NCBI GenBank assembly: GCA_964458015.1
Contig: CAYWGR010000056.1
Location: 1 to 30,437 of the forward strand
Length of the DNA stretch: 30,437 nucleotides
Origin: CAYWGR01 sp964458015
GTDB lineage: Bacteria; Planctomycetota; Planctomycetia; Pirellulales; Thermoguttaceae
Direction of reading: 5' to 3'
Numbering within the stretch: position 1 is the stretch's first letter; each line of letters opens with the position of its first letter. Shown piece after piece: positions 1 through 8,638 of this stretch. The translations under genes were made by a program, and so were the position numbers. The notes beneath the pieces are model-generated. The model had not been told where the DNA came from. It searched no databases and was given only the letters and a program-made list of their open reading frames with translations.

Positions 1-1
1 C

Positions 2-469
2 AACGCCAGCAACGATTTCTACGGCAGTGAAGTCGGTCTGCGAACTCAACTATATCGCGGCCGGTGGTCGTTTGAAATTCTGACCAAAATCGCCGTGGGC
101 AACAACCATCAGACCGTCACCATCGGCGGCGAATACCAATCTTCGGCGTTGCCCGAGCCTATTCACTCCGGCATTCTCGCCACGGAAAACACCAACATAG
201 GTACTTATCAGCGCGACTCCTTCGCCATGATCCCGCAGTTGGGCCTGGAAGTGGGCTATCAGGTCAACCGCCATTGGCGGACCTATATCGGCTACAACGT
301 CCTCTACTGGGGTTCCGTCTTGCGATCCGGCGATCAGATCGACTTGAACGTCGATACCCGCAACTGGCCGGGCACCGGACAAACCGGCACATGGTTCCCT
401 CGCTACACCGGGAACGAAACCAGCTTCTGGGCGCAAGGCGTGAACGTCGGCTCCGAATTCCGGTTCTAA
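2..469 (+). CDS. BBP7-type outer-membrane beta-barrel protein, C-terminal part
   Basis: The frame is open from base 2 with no start, so the gene begins left of the window; about 155 C-terminal residues are visible. They include the stretch NDFYGSEVGLRTQLYRGRW followed by FEILTKIAVGNNHQTVTIGG, which resembles the conserved end of planctomycete BBP7-family outer-membrane barrels. Alternating polar and aromatic residues and a final aromatic residue (the protein ends SEFRF) fit a beta-barrel whose last strand is recognised by the BAM machinery. The role is probably structural or porin-like in the outer membrane; no substrate can be inferred. A hairpin terminator follows 25 bases after the stop. 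Family assignment is from recall of the motif; the N-terminus cannot be judged. Confidence 0.8.
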   Translation, partial: NASNDFYGSEVGLRTQLYRGRWSFEILTKIAVGNNHQTVTIGGEYQSSALPEPIHSGILATENTNIGTYQRDSFAMIPQLGLEVGYQVNRHWRTYIGYNVLYWGSVLRSGDQIDLNVDTRNWPGTGQTGTWFPRYTGNETSFWAQGVNVGSEFRF

Positions 470-494
470 GCGTTTTTCGTCTATCGAAGAATAT

Positions 495-540
495 TGGGTG
501 CCGTGCTCGCAATTGTCGTGGGCACGGCACCCATTCTTAT
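495..540 (+). terminator. Hairpin terminator after the outer-membrane barrel gene
   Basis: A perfect 12-bp stem (TGGGTGCCGTGC at 495-506 with its complement at 522-533) encloses a 15-base loop and is followed by the T-rich run TTCTTATTTT. It lies 25 bases after the barrel gene stop. The stem core (GGGTGCC.../...GGCACCC) also looks like a common planctomycete dispersed palindrome, so it may be a repeat working as a terminator. Confidence 0.65.
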
Positions 541-574
541 TTTCATAGGACGCGTCTGTGACACACCACCTCGC

Positions 575-652
575 GTAGGATACGTCCGCGACGCACCATT
601 CATTGCATTCCCTCTATGCACATTATCTCGGTGCGTCGCGGACGCACCCTAC
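575..652. repeat. Inverted pair of palindromic repeats (GGTGCGTC GCG GACGCACC type)
   Basis: Two 23-base arms, 575-597 and 630-652, are inverted copies matching at 21 of 23 positions. The right arm is itself a perfect hairpin (8-bp stem, GCG loop, 630-648). The element lies between the convergent barrel gene and the 546-aa protein gene. The TAG stop of the latter (651-649) is part of the right arm. Confidence 0.75.
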
Positions 653-2289
653 TTTCCCTTCATCCGCACGACCAAATCATCCCAACCTTCCGGCTTCTCT
701 GCGTCGCAATCCTCGATGCGTTTGCCGCCGTCATCCCGGCCGTTGACGCCAACGCTGTAAAGCAAATACCCACCGTCTTTCACCTCGTAATGCAGCGGAC
801 CATCGTTTGCAAAAATATCCTTCGGCACCTCCGCCACATACTTCGGCTTCAACTCCTCCAGCTTTGCTGGATACGATCCACGATCGACGCGATACGCGGC
901 CAAAGCGAAAGCCAGCTTGTTGAGTTCAAAATTCATGGTCGCTCGATCCTCAGCATCGACGCATGCATGGATGCCGGGCAAAACGAACATCAAAATCACT
1001 CCGCCAACGCGCTCGGAAATCGCTTTCGATGGGCTGCCGAGCATCGAGAAAACCAAAGACTTCCAGTCTTTAGTTGAGTCTATCATCCTATTAAGATCAC
1101 TATTGAAAATCTTCATCGATGCCATTCGCTTGGTCCGGACTGGAATGCGAAGCGTGTCGGTCAGCCGGTCATACCAAATGTTACCCTTGCGAAGAACAAT
1201 ATCCCACTCGATCACAACATTGCCTATGGAATCTACGCACGATTCAACAGTTTTTCTAGAATTATCGCCTCTGAGTTGGACCAGTCTTTTGAATTCACTA
1301 AGTCCGTTCCTCGCCATCAACATCACTAAGTCGAGATACATAAATCGTTCACTCACACCAATAGCATCAACCACCTTAGGCAATGGCGGTAATTTCCCCA
1401 AATCGCTTTGCATATCCTTAATCTGCTTTGCCGAGAGTTTGGCATGTTGTATTAACACCTGATCCTTGGGAATCGCCATTCCGTCGATAGTTATGGCAAC
1501 CAAAGCATCAATGATCAGTTGGCTCTCGTGAACCTGCCTTGCAAATCGATTGCAAGTCAACAAATCTCCCCACGCCTGATCGACCTCGCCCTCATGTAAT
1601 CGCAGCATAGCTCGGGCAACGAATGCTCGGCAGGTGTCCCTATGTTGTAGTAACCTCATTAGCGGAATATCAATCACAGCGTCCCTAATCATCGGATCAT
1701 AACATCGCGGCCGTTTCGACGCTTCAATCAACACCGCCAATGGTTTCTCGTTAACCTTCAACCACTCGTAAACCTCCGGAAATTCTTCCTTTGACCACGG
1801 CCGCTCTTGGGCTGTTGTGTACTGATCCTGCAACGGATCGCAGCCATCGCTCGGCGGAACAACCGACGAGGGTCTCTCGCCCTGCTTCTTCTTAAGAAAG
1901 TCATCGTAATCGATAAAGTAATCGCCTTTCTCCGGCAGGAGCTCCATCCCAAGCATCTCGAAGTATTTTTTGCGATCCTTCTCGTCAATATCGCTCGGCC
2001 CCATCGCTTTCCAAAACAGCACCGCGGCATTGTTCTCAGGCGTTACGCCTTTGCTCGCTCGTTGATTCAACGCGGCAACGTAGTCGGGATACCCATCCGG
2101 CCGCAACGGCTCCGTAATATAAGTCGTCTCTTTCGAGATCGTCACCCGCACCGCCGGCTTCTGCACAGCCGCTGCCGATCCCTTTTCCCCCGATGCCTTC
2201 TCGCTCTTAGCATCTTCCGCCTTCGCCGCCATTGCGACCGTTGCAACAACCAACACCGGCAGCACAACCCAACGAAAAACCGATGCCAT
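649..2289 (-). CDS. Secreted protein of unknown function with pseudopilin-like C-terminus
   Basis: 546 residues. The chosen start ATG at 2289 has GAGGAG eight bases upstream; a GTG five codons earlier overlaps that site and is less likely. The N-terminus is a signal peptide (MASVFRWVVLPVLVVATVAMAAKAED), so the protein is exported. The middle (about residues 60-400) is helical and matches no family I recognise. The last ~95 residues (LAFALAAYRVDRGSYPAKL, then VPKDIF, YEVKDGGYLLYSVGVNG, DDGG) resemble the C-terminal region of GspG-like major pseudopilins, where G-x-YP, P-x-D-x-F and Y-S-x-G-x-n-g-x-D-D-G-G recur. The N-terminal methylation motif of a real pseudopilin is absent. The pattern suggests a planctomycete-specific secreted family; function unknown. 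The stop codon lies in a dispersed repeat. Confidence 0.85.
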   Translation of the reverse strand: MASVFRWVVLPVLVVATVAMAAKAEDAKSEKASGEKGSAAAVQKPAVRVTISKETTYITEPLRPDGYPDYVAALNQRASKGVTPENNAAVLFWKAMGPSDIDEKDRKKYFEMLGMELLPEKGDYFIDYDDFLKKKQGERPSSVVPPSDGCDPLQDQYTTAQERPWSKEEFPEVYEWLKVNEKPLAVLIEASKRPRCYDPMIRDAVIDIPLMRLLQHRDTCRAFVARAMLRLHEGEVDQAWGDLLTCNRFARQVHESQLIIDALVAITIDGMAIPKDQVLIQHAKLSAKQIKDMQSDLGKLPPLPKVVDAIGVSERFMYLDLVMLMARNGLSEFKRLVQLRGDNSRKTVESCVDSIGNVVIEWDIVLRKGNIWYDRLTDTLRIPVRTKRMASMKIFNSDLNRMIDSTKDWKSLVFSMLGSPSKAISERVGGVILMFVLPGIHACVDAEDRATMNFELNKLAFALAAYRVDRGSYPAKLEELKPKYVAEVPKDIFANDGPLHYEVKDGGYLLYSVGVNGRDDGGKRIEDCDAEKPEGWDDLVVRMKGK

Positions 2290-2400
2290 ATTTTCGCTCC
2301 TCACGCTGGATCTTCCTTGCGTAATGGTGAATATCTCAACCCTTTACGACAGAGTCGCATACGGGCGAACTGTTCCAACCATTTTATCTACGGCCCAATA

Positions 2401-5400
2401 CTATTCCTCAACTTCGCCAAGCATTTGCTTGATCTGACGCTCGACTTCGGCTTTGGATAATTTGGTTTGGGGGATGCGGATGAGGGGATCGAACGATTCT
2501 TCTTCGTCGCTTTCCTGACGCCATTGGACGCGCTCCATCTCGCGTTCCAGAGCGTCGAGCCAACTGGGCAACTCGAAGCCGGCGCCGGCGGGCTCCTCGG
2601 TGAACAGCGCAATTTGCTTTTCGAGCTGGCGGATCTTTTCCGGCGGGCGGCCGTCGCGCACTTCGTCAACCGCGGGACGCACCATCGCACATAGCCGGTC
2701 GATCTCCAACGGACGAATGAAACGCTCGCTTAAATGTTCGGCAATGCTGGGAAGCCGCATTCCGTACTTTTTGCACAGCCGCTCGAAACGGCTCATGTGC
2801 TCCTCGGCAATCGGCGCAGTCCGCTCGGTCACCGCGTCGCGCCAAATCTTGGCGGCGTCTTCGCGGCCGCAACGCACGAGGACTTCGTGAGCCAGGACCA
2901 CCGGACGCAGGTTCCAGGCCAACCGGTCGTAGTTCGCCCGGAGACGCAGGAAATCGAGCAACGTGTAGAGCATGTCGCCGCGATCCGACTGCGTCGTGAT
3001 GCTGTTGTAGTCGATGTATTCGCCGTAGTTTTCAACGACGGCTTCGATGGCGATCCCCAACCAGTGCGACGCTTCGTCCAGGGGGATGGCGACATCCAAT
3101 TCGGCAATCAGCCGAAACTCTTCATCCGCGTCGGGCTCTTCCTTAAGCGTTTCGAGAAACTCGCGCACGCCTTGGTGCAAGATGCCGCGAAGATTTCCGA
3201 GGTTCATGAACCGTTGCGTGAACAAATCGCCGCCGTAACGTTCGATGAATTGCTTAAGCGTTTGCCAACTGCGCGGGTCGCTGACGGTTTCGAGCACGGA
3301 GAGCCGGACGCCGTGACTGTGCATCAGCCAGCAACGCAACAGCATCTCGACGACGCGCTCCATGCAGTCGATCAGCAGACCGTCGGCCCGGCGCAAGGTA
3401 TGATTCCACTCGGCGGACGAGGAGACCAGGCAATGCGTAATGGCTTTGCATCCAATTTCGAAAACGCGGTCGAATTCGGTGATCGCGCCCGGTCCGGCGG
3501 GATGCTGGGCCTCCATGCGTTGGGCCGTCTCCAACAGTTGACAAGTCTCGGTCAGCAGGCCGAGCCGGGGCAAGCAACTGAGCAAACGCCGCAAAACGTA
3601 TTGGATGCCGCGCGAGGCGACGATCCGCTGCGGGTTGCCGCCGCGTCCAAGGGCCACATAGAGCAGCGGCTGTTTTTCAAGCAATTGCAGCAGCTCGGGC
3701 CAGGCTTTGCGAACATGGGCCGCATCGCTGCGCGAGAGGGCCGTCAACACTTCGCCGGCCTGACGTACCCAAGGATCGGTCTCAGCCGATTCGGGCGCAC
3801 GGACCATCGACGCCCGAATCATGTATTCGGCATCGGTCGTTTCAACACATGCTTCGATGATTTCCTCGAGCAGCGTCTCTTTCAAACTGCGGCGTTGATC
3901 GTATTCGACCAGCGATTCGTGGGTGCCGCGCGGCGGCGTAATCCGATAGCGATGCACCGAAGCAAGAAGGTCAAGCAATTGGCGGCGGTTTTCAGACGCC
4001 TGGTTGAGCCAGCCGGCCAGTACATCGTCACGCTCAGAGGCATCGTGGGAAGCGGCGGCCGTGGCGCAGAGTTTCCATAGTTGCGCCATCGCGGTCAGGA
4101 AATTCAGCCGGTTGACGATTCGCTCGGCCTCGCCGACCAATTCGAAATCGGTGGGACTTTCACCGGTCTCGAACATCTCGCCTTCGATGCCGTCGTCGGC
4201 GCTGTCGCGGAACGTGACGTGTTCGTAGGCCGCGCCGAACAGGTTGTCTTCGTCGTCCGGTTCTTCTTCCATCTCTTCGGCCTGCGAGCCATCGTCGCCC
4301 AACGCCTCGGCGGCCATTTCGAAATGCGGCACTTGCCAATACTCTTCCGCATTGGCTTCGATATAGTCGAGAAACTTGCAGGCCAGCGACCAACGCTGCT
4401 CAACCGTGCGTTGCGGGGGCAACGCCGGAGCAGCCGGCAATGGTTCGACGCCGACGGCCGGCTTCGTCTCTTCAGGCTGCCATAGATCTTCCATCCACAA
4501 CAAGGCCAAGTCGTGGAAGGAGTAGTCTTCCTCGACCAGGGGAATTTCGTCGGCCTGACTGAGCCATTGAACCAGCAGGGCCATTGCCGCGACGGGATCG
4601 CGACGATCCAGCAACGTTTCGATCACCATGGCGTAGGCCTTGGGCGAGCGGAACTGCTCGACATGCTGCCGCCAGAAGGCAAGATCGCCGGCCTCGGCTC
4701 CGCCTTGATGCCACGCCCTCAATGCAACAGCCACATCTTCGGCTGATTCGAGCGTGGCATGGCCGGAGATGCCGTCTTCGATTTCCATTTCCGTGGCGGC
4801 GAATTTATCCCACCACCGGGCCAAGTCGGCAAGGCCTTCGGAGAGCGATTGCTGCAAAACCATCTCGCCGGCGGCCGCGGCCGCTTTGTGAATCCGCACA
4901 TAGAGTGCGAAAATATCGCCGATCATGTCGAGCAATTCATCGACGCGATGGTCGTGGATGCTGTTTTCGATGGCGGGAAAAAGACTGAATTGGCCGCCGA
5001 ATCCAAGGATGTTCCACGGATCGACCATCGCGCCGCACTCGATCGCACGGTGGAGCAGATCCTCGACCGGCGGCAATTCCGCGGCCGCTTGAGCCAGTTT
5101 TCCCCGCTCGACGGCCAAATGCGCGGTCGATAATCGGCATCGCATTTCACAGGTCATGCGGGCCGAGGCCACGGGCACCACGGCCGCTTGCTTCGCCGCC
5201 GACTCGCTGTATCCGATCGCCGCGAAAACTTGGGCAACATGAACGTGCTGCAACTGTCTGGCCCGGCGGCTTGCAAGATAATGGTTGAAATGCTGCCGCG
5301 CGCCGCCGAAGGGCTGCCGCAAAGCCACGGCCTCGGTGCGCAGACGTTTGGCATGAGGACCATCGAGCCGTTGCAGCAGCTCCTCGTAGAACGCATCGCG

Positions 5401-6378
5401 ATAGAGGGCGATTTTTTGTACCAGCGTGGCCAACGTGACGGTCGAGTCGTGGGCGTCGGGGCGATTGCCGCTGACGCAGGCGCCCATCAACATCGTGCCC
5501 GCCAGAACGGCCGCTTCCTCGAACAAAACTTGGTTGTAGGGCAATCGGCCGCGATGATTCAAGCGGTCGAGCATGGCTTCGAGCGTGGTTTGCTGCAACA
5601 CGAACCGGCGGCATCGGCCCGCGTTGTCGAGCTTGTTCAAGTCCCATTGGCCGAAGAGATAATTCGGCCGTTTATTGACGGGGTGGTCGAAATCATAGGC
5701 CCTGGGATCGAAGGCGAGTTCATCGAGTTGTTCGGGAAAAAAAGTGGCCTCGAACAAGATCGCGGGATCCGCGGCGTCGATGATGTCGATGGCCTTTTCG
5801 ACCAATTCGCGATACGGCCCGGGAGCAACACCTGCCCCGCGAATCCACAACGGAACGGGACGCACCCATTCATGCTCGTAGGGCTGGATTTTTTGTTCGG
5901 TGCGCAAGACGGCCACCGGACGATGGCCGATGAAATCGTTCAGCAGATGAATGGCGGCGGGAATAATGCGGTCGGACTCTTGCCACGGCCCGCCCTGTTG
6001 CAGCACCGCTTCGCAGAGGCGGCCGATAAAGAACGGCTGGAACAAGGCCACATCCGTTTGATGGAAAAGCAGATCGCGATGGAATTCTCGATAGGCAGGT
6101 AGTCCGAGGTCGAAAACCAAGTGCAACACGGACTCCGCCTGATCGACTTCTCGGAACGCATCCGTGGAACCGCGAGCGGCCTCGAGTTCGGTTCGCAGGA
6201 ATTGGGCGAGAAGCTGCCAGGTGTGTTCTTTTTTGGTCCGTGCAACATCGATCCGTCCGAACAATTCGCCCAGATTTTTGAGAAACCTGGGATCGGGCGC
6301 GCCGGACGAAAAATTCAGGTAGCCGAGGATGTCCTGGGCAAGAATCGAGATGCCGTCGCCCAGTTTTTTCTGATCCAT
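2401..6378 (-). CDS. Very large conserved-looking protein of unknown function (~1325 aa)
   Basis: The frame runs from ATG at 6378 (MDQKKLGDGISILAQDILGYLNF); a GTG 12 codons upstream (6414) is an alternative, and neither has a clear ribosome site. There is no signal peptide or membrane segment, so it is probably cytoplasmic. The protein is leucine- and alanine-rich and looks largely alpha-helical, with a strongly acidic stretch around residues 700-745 (EEMEEEPDDEDNLF). The charged C-terminus (KAEVERQIKQMLGEVEE) could form a short coiled coil. No catalytic motif or known domain was recognised; a helical-repeat scaffold is one guess. Coding is supported by length and by strong third-position bias. 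It stands alone, with 111 bases to the next minus-strand gene. Confidence 0.85.
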   Translation of the reverse strand: MDQKKLGDGISILAQDILGYLNFSSGAPDPRFLKNLGELFGRIDVARTKKEHTWQLLAQFLRTELEAARGSTDAFREVDQAESVLHLVFDLGLPAYREFHRDLLFHQTDVALFQPFFIGRLCEAVLQQGGPWQESDRIIPAAIHLLNDFIGHRPVAVLRTEQKIQPYEHEWVRPVPLWIRGAGVAPGPYRELVEKAIDIIDAADPAILFEATFFPEQLDELAFDPRAYDFDHPVNKRPNYLFGQWDLNKLDNAGRCRRFVLQQTTLEAMLDRLNHRGRLPYNQVLFEEAAVLAGTMLMGACVSGNRPDAHDSTVTLATLVQKIALYRDAFYEELLQRLDGPHAKRLRTEAVALRQPFGGARQHFNHYLASRRARQLQHVHVAQVFAAIGYSESAAKQAAVVPVASARMTCEMRCRLSTAHLAVERGKLAQAAAELPPVEDLLHRAIECGAMVDPWNILGFGGQFSLFPAIENSIHDHRVDELLDMIGDIFALYVRIHKAAAAAGEMVLQQSLSEGLADLARWWDKFAATEMEIEDGISGHATLESAEDVAVALRAWHQGGAEAGDLAFWRQHVEQFRSPKAYAMVIETLLDRRDPVAAMALLVQWLSQADEIPLVEEDYSFHDLALLWMEDLWQPEETKPAVGVEPLPAAPALPPQRTVEQRWSLACKFLDYIEANAEEYWQVPHFEMAAEALGDDGSQAEEMEEEPDDEDNLFGAAYEHVTFRDSADDGIEGEMFETGESPTDFELVGEAERIVNRLNFLTAMAQLWKLCATAAASHDASERDDVLAGWLNQASENRRQLLDLLASVHRYRITPPRGTHESLVEYDQRRSLKETLLEEIIEACVETTDAEYMIRASMVRAPESAETDPWVRQAGEVLTALSRSDAAHVRKAWPELLQLLEKQPLLYVALGRGGNPQRIVASRGIQYVLRRLLSCLPRLGLLTETCQLLETAQRMEAQHPAGPGAITEFDRVFEIGCKAITHCLVSSSAEWNHTLRRADGLLIDCMERVVEMLLRCWLMHSHGVRLSVLETVSDPRSWQTLKQFIERYGGDLFTQRFMNLGNLRGILHQGVREFLETLKEEPDADEEFRLIAELDVAIPLDEASHWLGIAIEAVVENYGEYIDYNSITTQSDRGDMLYTLLDFLRLRANYDRLAWNLRPVVLAHEVLVRCGREDAAKIWRDAVTERTAPIAEEHMSRFERLCKKYGMRLPSIAEHLSERFIRPLEIDRLCAMVRPAVDEVRDGRPPEKIRQLEKQIALFTEEPAGAGFELPSWLDALEREMERVQWRQESDEEESFDPLIRIPQTKLSKAEVERQIKQMLGEVEE

Positions 6379-6841
6379 GAGAGGGTTTCTACCAATACCA
6401 TCCTGAATTAGCACGTCACGGCGCGTATACCTTGGGGGGAACGCGCTGAGGAACCCAAAACCGACGCACTATTTCAGAGTGACAACCGTATTCGTTCACC
6501 AAGCAAGCCCCTTATGGTAGGTAGTCTGCGCCGTCAAGTCTAGGGGGTGGGCTCGCCAATCCCAGGAAAAACGCCGCGAAGCACCCCACCTTAGGGTTGC
6601 TTCCGGCACTTCAAAGAACAATTTTCAATGAGAATATAGGTGTTTTTAGCGTGATTCTTGGAATGGCCCTGGTTATGATAGATAGGTTGGCTTGGTAATA
6701 TAGGCTTAAGCTCTACAACTGCAAAAACTTTGCTCCCGCTGATGGCTATGGCGAGGACACTAATCGCAGTAACCGTAGACGGTCTTTCGGAATTAGTCAC
6801 TGAAAAACGGCACCCGATTTTTCATTAGAGGATTCAAGACG
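6379..6841. other. Divergent intergenic region, no gene recognised
   Basis: 463 bases separate the divergent 1325-aa protein gene and PQQ-propeller gene, so it should hold both promoters. I see no convincing -35/-10 pair. A 69-codon minus-strand frame (6591-6800) has no ribosome site or recognisable motif. AGAGGA at 6826-6831 is a plausible ribosome site for the plus-strand gene. Confidence 0.5.
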
Positions 6842-8419
6842 ATGCGCCGCATTTTGTTTGGACATCTCCTGCTGCTGGCCGCGTATTTGTGGACCAGCCC
6901 CGTATCTGCCGCTCGGAACGAATTAATCTCGGAGACCACGGCCTCGCAGTATGGACTGACCCGCCCTTGGTTTGCCCAAGTGGAATTGGATCGTTCGCGG
7001 GCGCGGCTTCGCGATCTGGTTTTGTACGACGGGATGCTCTATGCCCAAACCGACGCGGGGGTCGTTCACGCCATCGACGCGGAGACCGGGAAAACCGTGT
7101 GGTCGAAGCAAGTGGGCGAGCCCAATCACCCGAGCTTTCCGCCGGGAGTCAACCACGATTGGTTGGCGGTGATCAACGGTTCGCGTTTGTATGTGCTCGA
7201 CCGGATCAACGGCGATCTGCTTTATGAGAAGGTGGTCGAAGGCGCGCCGGGTGCCGGCCCCGCCTTAAGCGCCAAGCGGGTGTATGTCCCCATGACTTCC
7301 GGCATGATCATGGCCTATCACCTTCAACCCGCAGCTGATCCAAATTCCAAAAACGCTCCCGCGAAAGGTAAAAAATACAATCTAGCCGACAACAAGGCGA
7401 AATCAGACCCGGGACATCACGAGAGTGTGCGTTTTTCGCAGGAACCGATTCCACCGCTATTTTGCCAGTCCTACGGCCACGCCTTGGTGCAGCCGTTGGT
7501 GACTCGCGAAACCGCCACGGATGAATTCATCGTTTGGCCGACCGATCGCGGTTTCTTGAATATCGGCCATGTGGATCGGCGAACGGAAGACCTGCTGACG
7601 CTGAAATTTCGGCTGGAAACAGGTTCGATGATCGCCGGCCAGCCTTGCTATATGCCGCCCGATCCCAAAGTCGCCAACGATGTCGGGCTGGTGATCGCCG
7701 CCTCGCGCGACGGCTTCGTTCATGCCATTCAAGAGAAGACCGGGGATCGCTGTTGGCAATTTTCGGCGGGCGAACCTATCGTGGAATCGCCCGTTGCCAT
7801 CAACGATCACGTTTATGTGACGACCGAGTTGGGCGGAATGTTTTGTTTGGCCGTGAAGACCGGGAAAGAAATCTGGTTTACCCCCAATCTCGTGCAGTTC
7901 GTCGCCGCCAGCAAGACACGTGTTTATGCGTCGGATCGAATCGGCAACTTGGTCGTGGTAAATGCGGCCAACGGAGCCCGGCTTGCTTCGATGCCAACCC
8001 AAGGCGCGACGGTCAAATTGCTGAATGATCTGACCGATCGCATCTACTTGGCCGACGAAACCGGCTTGATTCAGTGTCTCCATGAAATCGAACAACGCGA
8101 ACCGATTGCACATGGCAAAAATCGCCAACAAGCCGAGGAGCCGGAGGAAAAAGCCGGAGCAGCATCCAAAGCAGCCTCGGATGGCGAGAAGCCCGCGAAG
8201 AAGGAGCATGTAGCGCCGAAGGATAAACCGGCGTCACAGCCGAAGAAGAGCACTAAGAAGAAAGACGCTGACGACGAGGACGCCGGTGGCGAAGAAGCCT
8301 CGAACCCGTTTGGCCAAGGTGACGACGACTCGGGCAAGGCTGGCAAGGCAGCAAAGGCCGGCAAAGCAGCAAAGGCCGGCAAAGCCAAGAAGAGTAAGAA
8401 GGATGATACTGGCTTTTAG
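6842..8419 (+). CDS. Secreted PQQ-binding-like beta-propeller protein with Lys/Ala-rich tail
   Basis: 525 residues with a signal peptide (MRRILFGHLLLLAAYLWTSP, then VSAAR). Residues ~60-420 carry propeller blades of the PQQ/quinoprotein type: ...VVHAIDAETGKTVWSK, LYVLDRINGDLLYEK, GFVHAIQEKTGDRCWQF, MFCLAVKTGKEIWF. This D-x-x-TG-x-x-x-W pattern is shared by BamB and quinoprotein dehydrogenases. No quinone-enzyme active-site signature is evident, so a structural or BamB-like role in the periplasm is more likely than a dehydrogenase. From ~425 the protein becomes a charged, low-complexity Lys/Ala/Asp tail ending in GKAGKAAKAGKAAKAGKAKK, encoded by near-identical 18-base units at about 8330-8395. 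AGAGGA lies ten bases before the ATG. A strong terminator follows the gene. Confidence 0.85.
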   Translation: MRRILFGHLLLLAAYLWTSPVSAARNELISETTASQYGLTRPWFAQVELDRSRARLRDLVLYDGMLYAQTDAGVVHAIDAETGKTVWSKQVGEPNHPSFPPGVNHDWLAVINGSRLYVLDRINGDLLYEKVVEGAPGAGPALSAKRVYVPMTSGMIMAYHLQPAADPNSKNAPAKGKKYNLADNKAKSDPGHHESVRFSQEPIPPLFCQSYGHALVQPLVTRETATDEFIVWPTDRGFLNIGHVDRRTEDLLTLKFRLETGSMIAGQPCYMPPDPKVANDVGLVIAASRDGFVHAIQEKTGDRCWQFSAGEPIVESPVAINDHVYVTTELGGMFCLAVKTGKEIWFTPNLVQFVAASKTRVYASDRIGNLVVVNAANGARLASMPTQGATVKLLNDLTDRIYLADETGLIQCLHEIEQREPIAHGKNRQQAEEPEEKAGAASKAASDGEKPAKKEHVAPKDKPASQPKKSTKKKDADDEDAGGEEASNPFGQGDDDSGKAGKAAKAGKAAKAGKAKKSKKDDTGF

Positions 8420-8458
8420 TGCCTTCTAAGTTTCCTCCACAAATAGCTTCAAATCAGG

Positions 8459-8530
8459 AACGCTAATTGTCGCTGATGGTCACTGATTCGTTTATCAGTG
8501 AATATCAGCGGTGATTAGCGTTCTTTTTTA
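8459..8530 (+). terminator. Long hairpin terminator between PQQ protein and purH
   Basis: A nested inverted repeat spans 8459-8522: outer arms AACGCTAATTGTCGCTGAT and ATCAGCGGTGATTAGCGTT (two mispairs), and inner arms TCACTGAT/ATCAGTGA around a 6-base loop. A TTCTTTTTT run follows. It should form a stable stem of nearly 30 bp and end transcription before purH. Its size suggests a dispersed palindromic repeat used as a terminator. Confidence 0.75.
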
Positions 8531-8638
8531 TTTGCCTAGTTTGTGCAGTTTTTCTTGCCAACCGTTTGGGGCCCTTGACCCCGAGCGTCTAAACACGTAA
8601 ACCTTCGGGTAGAACACTCTTTCTCGAAAGGTATCTTC

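Noticed and set aside
2734..4080. 448-codon plus-strand frame opposite the 1325-aa protein
   Set aside because: Composition is that of an antisense shadow of a biased GC-rich gene, with no domain or start signal.
6591..6800. Minus-strand open frame of 69 codons in the divergent region
   Set aside because: No ribosome site, no recognisable motif, and it sits where promoters of the flanking genes are expected.
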